A stretch of 64,000 bases of DNA. Origin: Merluccius polli (taxonomy: Eukaryota > Chordata > Actinopteri > Gadiformes > Merlucciidae). The notes beneath the pieces are model-generated. The model saw nothing but the letters and a program-made list of their open reading frames with translations. It searched no databases and was not told where the DNA came from. A program made the position numbers and the translations under genes. Positions 11,853 to 24,939 of this stretch are shown here, one piece after another. Position 1 is the stretch's first letter. Each line of letters opens with the position of its first letter. The stretch spans positions 124,001 through 188,000 of the forward strand of contig JAOPHQ010000586.1 in assembly GCA_030340625.1 (NCBI GenBank). The letters are read 5' to 3'.

Positions 11853-12630
11853 GGAAACAGTGAACAGTTTACAGATAATACATATTACTGGTTATGGGAA
11901 CATATTGTGCCGAATATATTAGCAAACAAAAACACATTGGAAAAAATACACTTTAATGTCCACATCATGCTGTGTTAACAGGTGTCATATTGTGAAACTC
12001 CTGAATTCACCCTACTGTAGGACATATTACCCAGAAGCAAGGCATGAAGGAGTATGTATGAAAACCAACATACGCTTTGAGTTCATTTTCCACTACCCTT
12101 GACACTGCCTTTGCAGTGTTGCAAAGTCAACCTTTCACTTGCAATGGGCATGTTTCAAACTGAGGAGGTGACATTGAAGACTACAGATTTCTTCATCAAA
12201 ACCCATAGTCACACCCAATACTCAGCAGCTCCAGAAAATACCTTTTCCTGCAAAAAAACTCAATACAGGACTTGAAATATGTGTGTAGTCAACATTCTTG
12301 GAAATGTATGTATCTACCGGTATCTAGCTATCTATCTATCTGTATCCATCCATCCATCTTTCAATATACGAGGTCCCAGGGATTTTTTTAATGGGCTTTG
12401 AGTCATGAACACTTGGCTTTCTATGTCTTGACCTCTCTCGTAGAGATAACTGTAAACAGTGAATGTCCAAAGCTGAGCTAAGCTCTTTTTTCGATGCTTC
12501 CCAAGGGCATGTGAAGTCCACAATATGACAATATATGGATTATTTCACAGTTGAAGATTCAATGCGTCTGCTGGATTTCAACAATCCAGATTTAAATGAA
12601 TTAGTACTAGGCATATAAATATGAACATCA

Positions 12631-12669
<39 letters not shown>

Positions 12670-14140
12670 TCAGGCACCATCATCATCTTGACACTGAATT
12701 GCTGATCTCTCTGATAACACAAGCTTATCTTCAAAGGCAGCTGTTCAGTGTCTTGCAGGTCAGTTCCTATCCATTAGTCCCTTCACAAACTTTCTGCTGC
12801 CTTGTCAGCAGGCCTCTCATCCCCAATTACTGCCACTATACTGGTCCCAGCCATCAACTCTGATGCCATGTCGCCTAGCAACACCATTGCTACGTGGCAT
12901 CAGAACTCACTCGTCCATATCGTGACTCTTTGCCTCCAGTACTAATGATAAATCTACTTATTGTAAGTTGCTCAGGAAACAAGTCACTGCTACTCAATTG
13001 TCATCTTAAACTAGGATAAAATAACTGTATTTTGTTGCCAAATAACATTGTGGGTATTTCTGTTTTGTGAGCTGTCTCTCTGAGGAATTGTACATAAAAC
13101 TGATTTAAAGGAGTAACAAATGTACTGTACTAAATCATAAAATACCCATGATATGTCATCACAGATTAAGGAAACATGGCAAGTTGAAATACTGGCTTCT
13201 CCGACAACATTCTCCTGCACAGGTGAGTTGAGCTTCAGCTAACGTTAGCTGAATTAAATAAATTGCATAAACGTATACATAGCTGATCAACTTATAGTGT
13301 AGGACTTGTCGCTTGTCATTGTCAAAGTATAATAATAATACAATGTTGCAATCGGGTCGTCTTGCGCTCGTGTTCATTCAGTGTCCTCAACCTGGCAACC
13401 CGCGTGAGCTTCGAGTCTGGGGAGGAGGGGGCGGGCGGAGACAACCCTCTCCAATATTGTGAATTTGGACTGCAGTAGCCATCTTAAACGCTCGGTGCCA
13501 TTGTTACATACAATACCTTTAACCAAATCTCATCAACTGTAATGAATACCTCGAAGATTGATACGTGACAATACATTTTCATTCATGTTTTCATTATAAC
13601 AGAAGCGCAATGACCCAGAAGAGTTATTCTTAAGTCATTTAACCAGTCCAAGATGCCAATCCATAATTTTTTGAAAAGCAATTGGCTGTTGGTTGGTGGT
13701 GGTTGGTGATCAAATGGCGGCAATGGAAAGGTGTTTATTCTCGGTCTTTACTGTGTGCTGAATTGTCATTGACTTTCATCTTTCTTCCTTTGTTTTGAGT
13801 ACAGCATGAAAGGGAAAAATAACAGAACAGTTCAAAATAAAGTTGAATGTTAGTAAGCATTTCCACTAGATGTCTCTCGTTATATGTGCTTACTGTCCGC
13901 TGCTGTCATTTGAGGCAAAAGAAATTGATCCGACGTCAGCCAATCAGTGGGATGTGCTTGGGGATGAGGCACGAGCCTATGATAGTGAAGGCGCTAAAAT
14001 CGCAGCTAACCGTTATCACAGCAAATGAGCTAGTTGGAAAAAAAAATGTGACGGCCCATCTATGAACGACTAAAATATGATTGCAGACATTCAGAGTAGA
14101 ATAAGATTAAGGTTGGAAAACTTGCTTTATTCTCCGACAC
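11853..14140. other. Intergenic stretch with short tandem repeats
   Basis: No gene is supported. It holds a (TATC)/(CATC)-type array at 12318-12358 and a (TAA)n array at 12632-12669. A G+C-richer part at 13380-13520 has MITE-like flavour but no terminal repeats that I can define. Frames here are below 85 codons and featureless. Confidence 0.5.
12632..12669. repeat. (TAA)n microsatellite
   Basis: About 12 TAA units in a row. Confidence 0.97.
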
Positions 14141-14963
14141 CAGTGTTGGTAATAACGGCGTTAGAGTATAACGGCGTTACTAACGGCATTACTTTATTCA
14201 GTAACGAGTAATCTAATTAATTACTTTTCCCTCGTTGCAACGCCGTTACCGTTACTGAGAATGTGAAGTGGCGCGTTACTTAGGGTGGCCATTCGTCCGG
14301 CTTTAGGCTGAACTGTCCGGTTTTTCAAAGCCCTGTCCGGCGTCCGGCGCAGCATCAAGCCGGACGCGTATTTGTCCTCCTTTTTGAGACACCCCCGCTG
14401 GTCATAGGTCCGCCCGCCGGTCATAGGTCCGTGGTGTGTTACAATAGCGCCCCCCCCCCCCCCCCCGGCCGTAGGTCCGCGGTGTGTTACTATTGCGCCC
14501 CCCCCCCGTCGGCAGTAGGTCCGAGGAGTGTTACGATCGCTCCCCCCGGGCTGAGGTGTCCTCCTTTTCAACAACTCATAAATGGTCACCCTAGCATTAC
14601 TACAATTTGGTTGAATGAAGCGCAAGGTGTTTTGGCCACACATCTGCTGCACAGAGCCATAGAGATCTCTCTCTCTATGGCTTAACAGGCTGCAATATAT
14701 TGAGTTCAAATAAATACCAAATGTTCTAAAATACTGTATATATTGTTTTCATTCTTCAATCTGTTAATATAAACACATTTGTCGTTAAAGATGTTATAGA
14801 ATGTAATAGCGTATAGAACATGAAAAATAACGCAACAGTTACTTTGCTGAGTAACTAATTACTCTTACAATTAGGTAACTCAATTACTAACTCAATTACT
14901 TTTTGGGAGGAGTAATTTGTAACTGTAACTAATTACTTTTTTTAAGTAAGATGACGAACACTG
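14141..14963. mobile_element. hAT MITE with CAGTGTTGGT ends, hosting a second MITE
   Basis: The ends CAGTGTTGGTAATAACG (from 14141) and GACGAACACTG (to 14963) are flanked by a perfect 8-bp target duplication TCCGACAC (14133-14140 and 14964-14971). The subterminal part is dense in GTTACT/AGTAAC and GCCGTTA words, as in a very common fish hAT MITE family. A second element at 14281-14593 interrupts it; without that insert it would be about 0.5 kb. Confidence 0.94.
14281..14593. mobile_element. MITE nested inside the 14141-14963 MITE
   Basis: It starts TAGGGTGGCCATTCGTCCGG and ends AAATGGTCACCCTA. The flanking octamers GCGTTACT (14273-14280) and GCATTACT (14594-14601) agree at 7 of 8 positions. 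Inside are three imperfect copies of a short unit (about 14398-14540) ending in CATAGGTCCG or GTAGGTCCG and GTGTTAC. They are separated by poly(C) runs of 17 nt (14450-14466) and 10 nt (14498-14507). The same GGTCCG/poly(C) unit recurs, inverted, in the MITE at 48801-48992. The antisense 162-codon frame here (14221-14709) is a repeat artefact. Confidence 0.88.
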
Positions 14964-17867
14964 TCCGACACACGCAACACGCTGGATGCATGTTGAATGC
15001 GTCAGAGAATAAAGGCAGAATTATTTAATGACCTTTAGCATACATTTCATTTGATTTGTTGACTTTAAATCCTTAATTGAATGCCAGATCGAATTCCCCG
15101 TTTTTTATTTTCCCCCAAATTAGCCCTAGCCTTATGGCTTTATGGTTGATATGTGCACAAAACTTAGGCTGTATAAATATTGATGAAAGCGAAGTATGAA
15201 GTGATTTATTTTTTACTCCACGACCATTAAAAACTTTTGAGCACAAATGAGGAATGTAAAATTATGTCTCAAACAATATATCGGCATACATGCAGAATAC
15301 GGAGAAAAAACATGAAATACAATGCTATACTCAAGCTGGCTGGCTCCATCTCCCGGTGAAACGGTTTGTCAAAATCACTCCATTTGAGGCAAACGATAGC
15401 CAGATAAATGCTGATTTAATCATTCCTTTCATCTTATAGGCCTAGCTTAGCCTACTAACACAAAGTTAAGAAAATGCAAGCTTATGAAGTTCATAATTCA
15501 TTGCTAGACTATTACTCAAACATGCCTAGTAGGCTTATACTGGATTTGTTAATGGGTTTATTACGAAACAAAAATGGGGAAAAAAGTGATGTGCAAACGA
15601 TTGCTTCCGCCCTGTGACAGGAGAGAGTGTAGCAGCGCATGGCACATTGGAAACAGACGCTATAAGATGCACTCCGTAAACCTCTATGTTTTGGGGAGAG
15701 GTTTTAAAAAATGGATATTACCCAACCCGATACAGATTGTTTTAAAAAAATACTGCTGCTGTGCCATGGTTTCAACCATTACACATTTCCTGTTGATGTT
15801 TATTAATTCATGTTTTAGCAATAGTTTATGATGTTTTGCTACACCAGCTCTATACGAGTGGGACTTGTTAAAGCACAACACATGTCCCAGATTAATTTAT
15901 TTTCCATTGCTGAAAACCATTTTGCATCATGACATTTATTTTCAGATTTTAAGCTCAGGGTTAGCATAATAGGAGCCACAATATTCAGTTATTTTCATAT
16001 CTCATATCTCCTAGTCTGAACACAAAATAATCTTTGTTTCTAACCTTGTCATCCATGGCTTATACATCTTGCCGACCCCTAAAATATTTTCAGTTGGTTT
16101 TGATAACTTTTACAGCAAATTTGTTCAGGCAGCTTATATGTGTTTCACTTGTTTTGCAGAAGAAAACCAAACATGGCTATAACTCCCAGGAACTGAGAAA
16201 TTCCATCTGTTAGAGTGGGTTTAATCGTTGTATACTCTGTACATTCAATCTAAATATGCAAATTGAGAGCAGCATTCTGGAGTACTAAAAATGCTTGTTC
16301 AGAAACCTGCCTAGCAAAACCATTTATCTCATCATCTCTTTAGTTTTTTCTTTAGGGTAGCAAGTGCACAAGCTGGAAATAGGTTGCTATTTCCAGCTTG
16401 TGCACTTGCTACCCCCCAGTTTCATGTGCCATCATCTCTATTACTTTGTTTTGCGACCTTGCAAGTCTGCCAGAAACTTTTTGTTTGCTTCCTCACACAA
16501 TTCCATCTAATTGGCCTCCAATCCAATTGGCCTCCAATCGATCGACAAGCGCTTATTTTGTCCAAATAACCTCTAATTCCATAATGTGTTTTTTGTTTTG
16601 GTCAAAGCAACTCAGGTGTGTGTTTCAGCTCAGCCCAGTAAACTGCATAGTGGTGGACAATATTATTAGACTCGCTAAGCTGAATCCAAACCAAGAGCGG
16701 GGGGTTTATCCCTGTGCTGCAACACATTCATTCACCCGGGCAGACCTCGGAACAATGTGCCGCACATCAGTAGAACAACGAAGCGTGAGGTGAAATATGC
16801 ATAAGAGGATGGCACCTAGCTAGTGAACTTCCACCCAACTCTCATATTTTCCGCTATCGTCTTGGCATTCATCATACATCACAGATGAATGTGCCTGGCC
16901 TAGAAGGTTCTCAATCAAAGCCCATAATTCATCCACTCACTGTAAACACCCTGGTTTGGTGTTTTATTTGTCTGACAATGTTTACATGGGTGCTTCGGTA
17001 AATTAATGAGTTTTGTCATTTGTGTGAGCGTAAATGTGTATGTGCATGTGTGTATGCTTGTTTGCTTTAAAAGGCTGTTGTGCAGCGCTGTCACCGAAGA
17101 CACTGCCCTACTCCTTCCCACATAGATTTAATTGCGATGGTGTGTTGCTCGAGTCCCCTCGGTACCCAGATGATCAAACTAACCTGTCACTCTTCTGCCT
17201 GCCTGCCTAGCATGACCAGCTACATGCTAAATGGAGAGGACAAGGGACTTGAGGGATCTCTCTCTCTCTCTCTGAATTCATTATGGAAAAGGAGCTCTGT
17301 CCCGTCATGGAGAAAGTGTGTGTGTGTGTGTGTGTGTCAATGGTGAGTGCATTTGTTTACATGCATGCACTTGCATGCATATGTGTGTCACTAGTGTATC
17401 AGTGCATGTGTGTGAGCATGTGAGTTGGACAGATGGGTGGGCCGTGGAAGGATATCGGCATCTCAGGCGTTATTGGTGTGTTTACCCCCTCTGACAGCGG
17501 GCTGATTTGGCCTCATCAGGCAGGGCACATGCGGGGTGCTGTGAAGGGATCCCACATTAAAGTGTATTTACGCAATGGGTGACATGAGACACAAGGCACA
17601 TTATGACGAGCTGCATAGCAGATGTCACCAGGGCACCACAGTAATGCAGATACATCAAATAATAATGGTAGTCGATCAATGGCACATTACAAATTCATGT
17701 ATTCATCATGCATGGATCCTGCAACAGTTGAGCATTTGGTTACCTCTGCACGCACGCCATCTTTAAACTCGATTACTTTGTCACCTATCAGTGAATGATT
17801 TGTTGTTGAACATATTTTACAGAGTAAAATGCACCATGACATGATGGGATTACAGCATAACGATACA
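14964..17867. other. Intergenic stretch with one strong hairpin
   Basis: No gene is supported. Apart from the hairpin at 16355-16414 there is a 16-bp near-perfect tandem duplication (AATTGGCCTCCAATC, about 16510-16541). A (CT)n run lies near 17259-17273 and a (TG)n run at 17318-17337. Frames up to 131 codons (16398-16793) overlap the hairpin arm and show no domain. Confidence 0.5.
16355..16414. repeat. 28-bp perfect hairpin with GTTG loop
   Basis: Arm 16355-16382 (GGGTAGCAAGTGCACAAGCT...) and arm 16387-16414 are exact reverse complements separated by GTTG. The 60-nt length resembles a miRNA precursor, but a perfect stem with no bulge is more typical of a recent inverted duplication or a foldback element. 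No flanking target duplication is evident. Confidence 0.98.
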
Positions 17868-19805
17868 CAGTGGCGACTGGTCATTAGGGGCAGGTGGGGC
17901 AGAGCCCCACCTACTCTCACAAGAAAAAAATAAATAAATTAAAAAAAAAATAAAAAAAAATAAAATAAAAAAAAATAAAAAAATTATATATAATTTTTTT
18001 TTAAATATATATATTTCAAAAAAATCTCCCCATAAAGTACTGTAAAATAATAAGTTTGGCGCTTTTAGTTCATTTTTAGTCGACCCTAGCTTGCTTCTTC
18101 AGCCTGAGGGGGGCTGGTGGGGCTAGGTGGGGCTAAAAATGGCGCTAGCCCCACCAGTCTAATGGTAGTGTGTATTGGGACTTGAAAAATTGAACTGCGC
18201 ATGCTCAGCATGTTCTCCGTTGAAGTGGACGGAGAAAAATATTTTCCTATGGTAGGGCTATCCCCACCGGCACTGTATGGACATATATGGTTCGTTCCGC
18301 TACAGCGTCATTTCATTGTTCGCAGCTATTGGCTGTAGTGTGCGGCGCGCGTGATGAGTCATGACTCGAGTGACTTCGTCCTCACGTACACGTGCGCCGT
18401 GTGAGAAGTTGCTAACAAGCATGTCGGAGGTACGCAAACGAAAACAGGTATGTACTCGGTCGGATCATCACTTGTATTAAACTGTGTGGGAAATGTGAGA
18501 CAGCACTGCGGGGTCACGACGAGTCGGCGGTCTGAATCCGGGGATATTCCGGTGTATTTTTGAGACGGTGTGTGAGGGCGATGCTCGGCTTCAGCGGCAC
18601 TATGACGCTCAGCCCGTATTCAAAGGGACATCACCATACAGGACCAACTGTTAGACTGCATGTATGAAGTGGACAGGGACAGCCGAACAAGTGGACGAGA
18701 CATCATGTGTTGCTGTACAGGCCGACGAGACAACGGATGTCTCCTGTAAATCACAGATGGTGGTTGTGCTGCGGTACCTTCTGCCATGTAACACAGTGAC
18801 AGTTAAGCGTTGTTCTTGTCAATGTTGTGTCTGTTTATGTTTGTCCCGTCTTATATGTCCCCACTCCTGGTCTGCACCTTGTCGTGGTGAGTGGGCTTTA
18901 AACCAAGACAGGCCATTCTGAATCTTTTCTTTCACAGCTGTTATCTTTGGTTTCTCCTCCAGGACACTGCCGAGGCCTATGGGAGGTCTCCATGGTAACA
19001 TGATATTGGGTTCTTATAGTGGCTCTTACAGCTGTTTGCACTAGTGTCATTTTAGGTTTGTGGAAGCTTAGTTTAAAGTTTAAAAACTATACTTTCATTA
19101 TTGCAATGTTTTGATGTCAGCAATAAAACATTAAAAGCTGCACTAATGTACTTTATTAATTACATATATATGATACATGGATAACAGTCACTTAGTTCAA
19201 AAACCAAAAGCCCAGCATACTGAATAGTGTTAAAGTATATTTTATTTGTAATGGTTGAGCCCCAGTACCTGCCTGCTGTCCTGGTTATCTTTCCACAGTT
19301 CCTTGTGGTGGAGCTGAGGGCTGAATAGACAATGGGACACACCAAGCCAGGGCTACAAACAGCATGGTGGGACACTGACACGTAAGTTAGACCAATGAAG
19401 AAAGCTCAATCTCTATTTTCAAATACTTTAGCTTTTTTGAAAATTACCAATTTTATTTGTAATATTTTAGGGCTGTAACTTTTTCCAAAAATGAATTTCA
19501 AACAAATTTAAAATGCCCCGTAATTTGTTTGAATATATTCTAATACCCCGTCCACATAAGCTTGGTTTACTGATAGGTTTAGAGCCGTTTAGCGTATTAC
19601 TGCCTTCCACAGGTCAGATGTTGAACTAGATTTTACATACAGTCCTGTGTTGTGCAGGATAGCCGGGAACAGGCGGAGTCAACCTCTACAAAGATCACCA
19701 CGACTGTGAAAACAAACGGGTGACGTCACGGACATTGGTACGTCATTTAAAAAAATAAAAAATTAGCCTAGCCCCACCTGTATTTTACATGTAGAAACGC
19801 CACTG
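17868..19805 (+). mobile_element. hAT DNA transposon with perfect target duplication
   Basis: The left end is CAGTGGCGACTGGTCATTAG, and the right end closes with GTAGAAACGCCACTG. Just inside them, GGCAGGTGGGGC and GCCCCACCTG are also inverted. The octamer ACGATACA flanks both sides exactly (17860-17867 and 19806-19813). The + strand interior carries a promoter-like G+C-rich region with a TGAGTCA word, a start exon, and a decayed transposase. An A-rich low-complexity patch lies at 17931-18010. The perfect target duplication suggests a fairly recent insertion, but the coding part is already broken. Confidence 0.93.
18421..18800 (+). pseudogene. hAT transposase relic, DUF4371-type
   Basis: ATG at 18421 opens MSEVRKRKQ and runs straight into a consensus splice donor, CAG|GTATGT at 18447/18448, a layout typical of this class. 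The following exon-like segment shows GHDESA (about 18516), an FKGTSPY-like piece (about 18620), and CVAVQADETTDVSCKSQMVV (about 18706-18765) then VLRYLLPCNTV. The DETTDVS block carries the first catalytic Asp of DUF4371-containing hAT transposases (ZMYM-like). Frames shift several times and the remaining catalytic region is absent, so this copy cannot move itself. Family assignment is by motif recognition. Confidence 0.75.
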
Positions 19806-22800
19806 ACGATACAGCATAAACAAACAGAAGTTATTATTCCATCGAAAGTCAGGTGAGGATGTTGCTTGTGCAGTGAGCCAGGTCACAGGCAGACCCAGCT
19901 ACCACGCTTTTAGTCCCCATAGAGATAGGGCATCATTCAGCTACTGAAGCTGCCAAACCACAAGTAGAGAGAGAGAGAGAGAAAGTATCTGTATATAATT
20001 TCTAAACATGAATGACGACTTGAAATGACACAGTAAAATGATTGCAATCATCAAGTTGATGTTTGAATTGAGTTCTGCAATAACCGAAGTCGGGATGGTC
20101 AGTAACTTCTAGCTTCGCTTGCATGGTGTTAGCAGTCATGTAGGGGACAACACAAGCTAGGGTAACCAAACCAAAACCAGAAACAGGAAGAATTTGCTTA
20201 ACCTAAGCAAGGCATAGAGCTCAATTTGACATGTCTCTCTCTATGCAAATCCTTTTAACTGCTTATTAAAAACTATACGGGGGCCCCCGCGTTTGAAGCT
20301 TCAGTCAATTCATTCAGGGATGAGATGAAGGCGGTGGGGAGAGATGGAGACGCAGCACAGGGCTTCACAACCTCTCCTGGGAATCCGATAGTTACAACAT
20401 GGAACGAGCCAAGCGTGTAAACTGTTGAAGCTCCATTAATATGCGTTCTCACACGTTACACACGTGTAACTCCTCCATAATGCCACTGTGGTATGAGACT
20501 GGAATCAAGTATCTCTTGGCAAACAAAATGGTGTGAAAAAAAAATTAATCAGAATGCAGATTCAGTTCTGCATTACGCCTGGCTTACAAATATGTGTGTG
20601 TGTGTGTGTGTGTTGATGATGCTAATAATATAATGTGATAAGTATTCCTCAAACTATACAGAACCCATCTGCAGCGGCACTGATTTAACCCTTTTTCCTA
20701 GAAACAGGTTTGTTTGAGGGGAAGGTTGTCAATAAAGAGCTGGATGTTTGTTGAGTGAACAACGTTGTGCTCCACAGCAGCTTTGCCTCAAAAAGGCACG
20801 ATGTGATCCAGCTCCTCGGCGACGACTGCCAGTTCTGAACGTAACTGATATTTGACTTGATAAATACATAGATATGTCTTCAAAATGCAAGACGCAGCTT
20901 GAGAACTAATGTCCGTCAGCCTAATATCTAAGTTAACTGAGTTTTCTCAACAAAAAAAAGGGCAAAAAATGCAAATGAAGAGCAAATAAAAGGAGAGAAA
21001 ATAAAAAAAATCTAAGAAATATTTCAGTACACCACTCGCAAATAAAAGAAAAGAAAAGCACACCACATGCTGTCATGGTCCATGGCATGTAGTCACGATA
21101 GTCACACTCTTGCCCGTTTTAGCCCTCGCACGGATGGGTGACAATGATTAAAACAAATAGCAATAAACTTATGCGAATACACTTATGTGATACATTAGCC
21201 CAATACAGTTTCATAGAAGACAATGCAATAGGGCTTGTACATCAGAATGCATCATGGGTATTTTTTGTTGCAGATACTCTGAGAGGAGAGAGAGTTGTAG
21301 TACTGTAAAATCCTAAATCAACGTGTATATACAGTATATATACGTAATATACTGTAACCTAGGCTAATGAAACTTGGTTTTGCCACGTCTTGCATGAGCA
21401 GTGATTCAAGCAGTTTCAAACACAACAGTGTCTCCCCATAATGACAAATCATTTCACAAATAATTACTAAACAAAGACCTAAAAACCATGACTACCAACA
21501 TAATAACTAACACTCCAATGCGCCTATGCTCCAGAAATGGCAACAGTCATGGCGATTTGAGCCCTATACATTGAATACAAGATTAAGGGTTGGATAATGA
21601 TTACAGTCATGACTTTTAGGATGACATTAGCACTGATGTATTTTTAAAAGGGGTATGTTTTATGGCATTTACCATTTGGAGACTCGCTGTTGTATTTTCG
21701 AGCTATGTAGGGTGAACAAAGGCACTGATTTGACTTTTGATTTGTAGACACATTTGTGAAATATTTAAAGCAGTTCAGCATGCTGTTTCATGCAAAGGAG
21801 AAATGGCATAGATCGTTGCCTTTGGGTCTCAGCTATGGAAGTATGAAAAGACATTCTTCTATCGCAGTCATGTATGGTTGAGATGGGACGTGTGCGACTC
21901 ATAATTGATGAATCATCCAGAAGAATAGAAACATGGGTGGGGAAGCAGTTTTTCAGTGCTGCACAAAATGAATCAATTTAATTCTAACAATTGTGCTTGG
22001 TTAATCATATGGGCACAACACAAATTAATTGTTCTGGATGACCAGTTATTAAGTGCTCCAAAGGTTGTCATGGTGACGGAAGAAGGAAATGAAAGATATC
22101 AAATATAGTATCTGAATATAGAGCCTTATAATGTCCCTTACAATACAAATTATTGCTGGGAAATACCATTATTTGTATGTGTATACGATAACATTTTCCC
22201 ATCCAAAATTACAGAAAACAATTCGATCTGCAAATTGTCCATTTCATGCTTGCCTTTTGTATTTCATGCTTAGTTTGCTGTGGCAACACAAAAAACAAAA
22301 AAAATCAGGGGCAGACTCAAAGTCGATTGTAAAATGGCACTGCCTCCGATAAGATGATTGTATACGGTTATCATGTAGTTTGAAGAAAAAGTAAAAGGGG
22401 AAAATGTTGCGACACAGGAGTGAAGAGGCCATGCCCAAGAAGCCTGAAGCAGACAGTTTGTATTCGTCTCCTACCCTCTGTTTGCCGTGTCAACATCCCT
22501 GTGGAGGCTCAACAGTGCTAAGCTATTCTCTGTCACAGCATTGACAGCTAAATCTCAGGACATTGTGTTCCGCACCGAGAACTTGCTATCCTGGGACCCC
22601 AGAATGTTGTAGGTAAAAGCTATTTGGAAAAGTAGGTGGTAGTATGTTGTAAGTAATGGTCTGTCACTGTAAGCGTTGTTCACAGTGCAAAACGGGTATG
22701 TGCGTGAGTGTGGGGGGACAAGTCTAAGAAAACATCATCATTCCTTGATCTTTAAGCTGGCATTATTTCCAACATGTGTTCCTACATTAAAACAAGCAAC

Positions 22801-23280
22801 AGCAATTGCCTGTAGATAAAGATATACTATTTCACTGAGATTTAATTGTCATTGTACTCACTGAAAACAGAAAAGTTAGGTTAAGTGAAGGTATTATCAC
22901 TAATTGGTCATGTCACATTGATGTTTTCTTTACATGGTATTGTACAGGGCCAGTAATAGCAATGATTAGGACAGTAATAAGATACTTTAGAAGGGCTGTT
23001 CTACATTAAAACGTTGACATTTTCCACAAAATGTCATGTGTAGCAGATGCAGTGCAGACCACACTTTTAATTTGATAGAGCTCATGGGACTTCCCACTTT
23101 GTGCCCCTGCAGACTTGGGGAGTATATCCCCTTTCAGTCTTCCCAGCTGTTACAATGGATGTTATGACGAGACAAAATGTAATATATTATTTTTGTGTTA
23201 AAAAGCATAGTGCAGGTTGGAGACCCCTGTGAATCAATGTGTAGGAAAATAATGTAGGAACTAGATTTTGATAAAAAAAA
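19806..23280. other. Intergenic stretch, no gene
   Basis: Unremarkable A+T-rich sequence. A (TG)n run lies at 20590-20612 and an A+T palindromic patch (TATATACAGTATATATACG) near 21326-21346. A lone Charlie-type right end (GGAGACCCCTG) lies near 23219-23229, without a matching left end. Frames are at most 73 codons. Confidence 0.5.
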
Positions 23281-23820
23281 TACTTATATATACACTAAAG
23301 TGACTCGAGTCGTTTTGTGAGAGAATTGTATTTCCGCATCTAAAAACGCCATTCGGCCGTGACGTATGGAAGCAAATGGATCTCAAGCTATTTTTGACTC
23401 TGAAGACGTACATTTAAATGTTGACGACGGACCACAACCTTATAATGATGAGCCTGCTAGGCGTCCAAGAGACCAGGAACAGACCAAGGTTATAATGGTA
23501 TAACAGTCAGAGGAGAGAAATCAAGTCGTGGTGTGAGCTAATGATATCTGTTCACATCACAACATTGTAAAGTCTGCCATCATGTCAGGCTATAACAACA
23601 CTAGTATTGGTCGCAGGAGTATTGATATCAGCACTCAATGAGCTATTGAGATTAGAAAGCCAAAAAGGGGCTTAACGTCAAACTGAATTATTCATCGCGG
23701 GTATAATTGTGTTCTCCATCTGTCTGAAACAAACCAAATATATTAAATGTCTCTTAAACGAATCAATCAAATTGTAGATAGGCCTACAATACGCGTGTGC
23801 GTTGCTGAGTCGGAGACATC

Positions 23821-24185
23821 GCCATACGCACATACTGCTTCACCTACATGACTCGTTATTATTCGTTCATTGTCCCTCAAACCAATGTGTCTCAGATGTT
23901 ACAATAAAACCTGTACAACTAACAAATTATCTGTGTTCTTGTGTCAGGACACACATCGCACAGTACACGCAGAGTAGAGTTTTAAACTACTTGATTCGTT
24001 ATTATTCGTTCATATTATTATTATAATACCATTGTTGACGTGTCCCCCAAACGAATGTGTCTCTCAAATCTTACCATTTAGCCTGTAAAACTAATCAATT
24101 GTGTGTGTTCTTGTGACACATATTGCCATACGCGCAGAGTAGAGTTTGCAACTGCATGATTTGTTGTTTGCTCTTTCATATAATA
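23821..24185. repeat. Divergent tandem repeat, about 143-165-bp unit, ~2.3 copies
   Basis: The landmark GACTCGTTATTATTCGTTCAT at 23850 recurs as GATTCGTTATTATTCGTTCAT at 23993 and as a degraded form at 24158. Between landmarks the order AATGTGTCTC, then CCTGTA(C/A)AACTAA, then GTGTTCTTGTG, then CGCAGAGTAGAGTTT is kept. The second unit is longer because of an ATT-rich insertion. No terminal repeats or coding content were found. Confidence 0.85.
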
Positions 24186-24204
24186 ATAATAATAATAATA
24201 ATAA
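24181..24204. repeat. (TAA)n microsatellite
   Basis: Eight TAA units at the end of the tandem repeat block. Confidence 0.95.
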
Positions 24205-24893
24205 TCTAACATTGCACAACAAACTGGAATAAGGAAATAAGGTAGCCTAACTAAGCAGGCATCCTTTTTTAGACTACTAAACTTGGTAGGCCCAATAATC
24301 GTAATGCTATATGACATTTTAAACATGGTATGTGTAATGTTCTGCTGTCATTGATCAATCTTTCAATCTTGGTGGTCTTGATGGGTATCTATGTGATTAC
24401 CAGGTATATTGTACAGTATATTGCATTGCATACGTTCTTTTTGTATATCCAGTGTATATTTTATGTATAGTTTCCCAGTTTTATATTGTGGTCTCATGGT
24501 TACATGGTCATTTATGACCAAGACTGCGAGGGTCCTTTATGTGATCACCAGTGATACCACCAATAAACGGTGTCTGTCAATGGCATATGACTTGAACATT
24601 CTTTGGCGACCACACAACAACGCAGAGCTCACCCCACTACATATGAAATCTGCCCAATACCTTGGTGGAACCAAACAATTGGCCACATTGACCGACTTGA
24701 TCTTGAGTAAAACCTAGCCGCTGTTTCGCGACACCATTATGAAGTATGTCAGCATTTATTTCTGATCTGAACTTTCTTTTGTAGTGATATGAAAAAAGTG
24801 GCCAAACAACAAATTAACTACTAGAAACCTATCCCAGTCTTCACCTATCCTGAAATCCCTGTCCTTGCTGCCGATGAGCTTGCCTTGCAAAGT

Positions 24894-24939
<46 letters not shown>

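Noticed and set aside
14221..14709. 162-codon antisense frame with Gly-rich stretches
   Set aside because: It lies entirely in two nested MITEs and is driven by poly(C) tracts.
23219..23229. Lone GGAGACCCCTG resembling a Charlie-type right end
   Set aside because: No left end, transposase or target duplication could be matched to it; an 11-mer may be chance.
23368..23504. Short open segment MEANGSQAIFDSEDVHLNVD... as a possible transposon ORF start
   Set aside because: Only about 45 codons, no recognisable domain, and followed directly by a stop.
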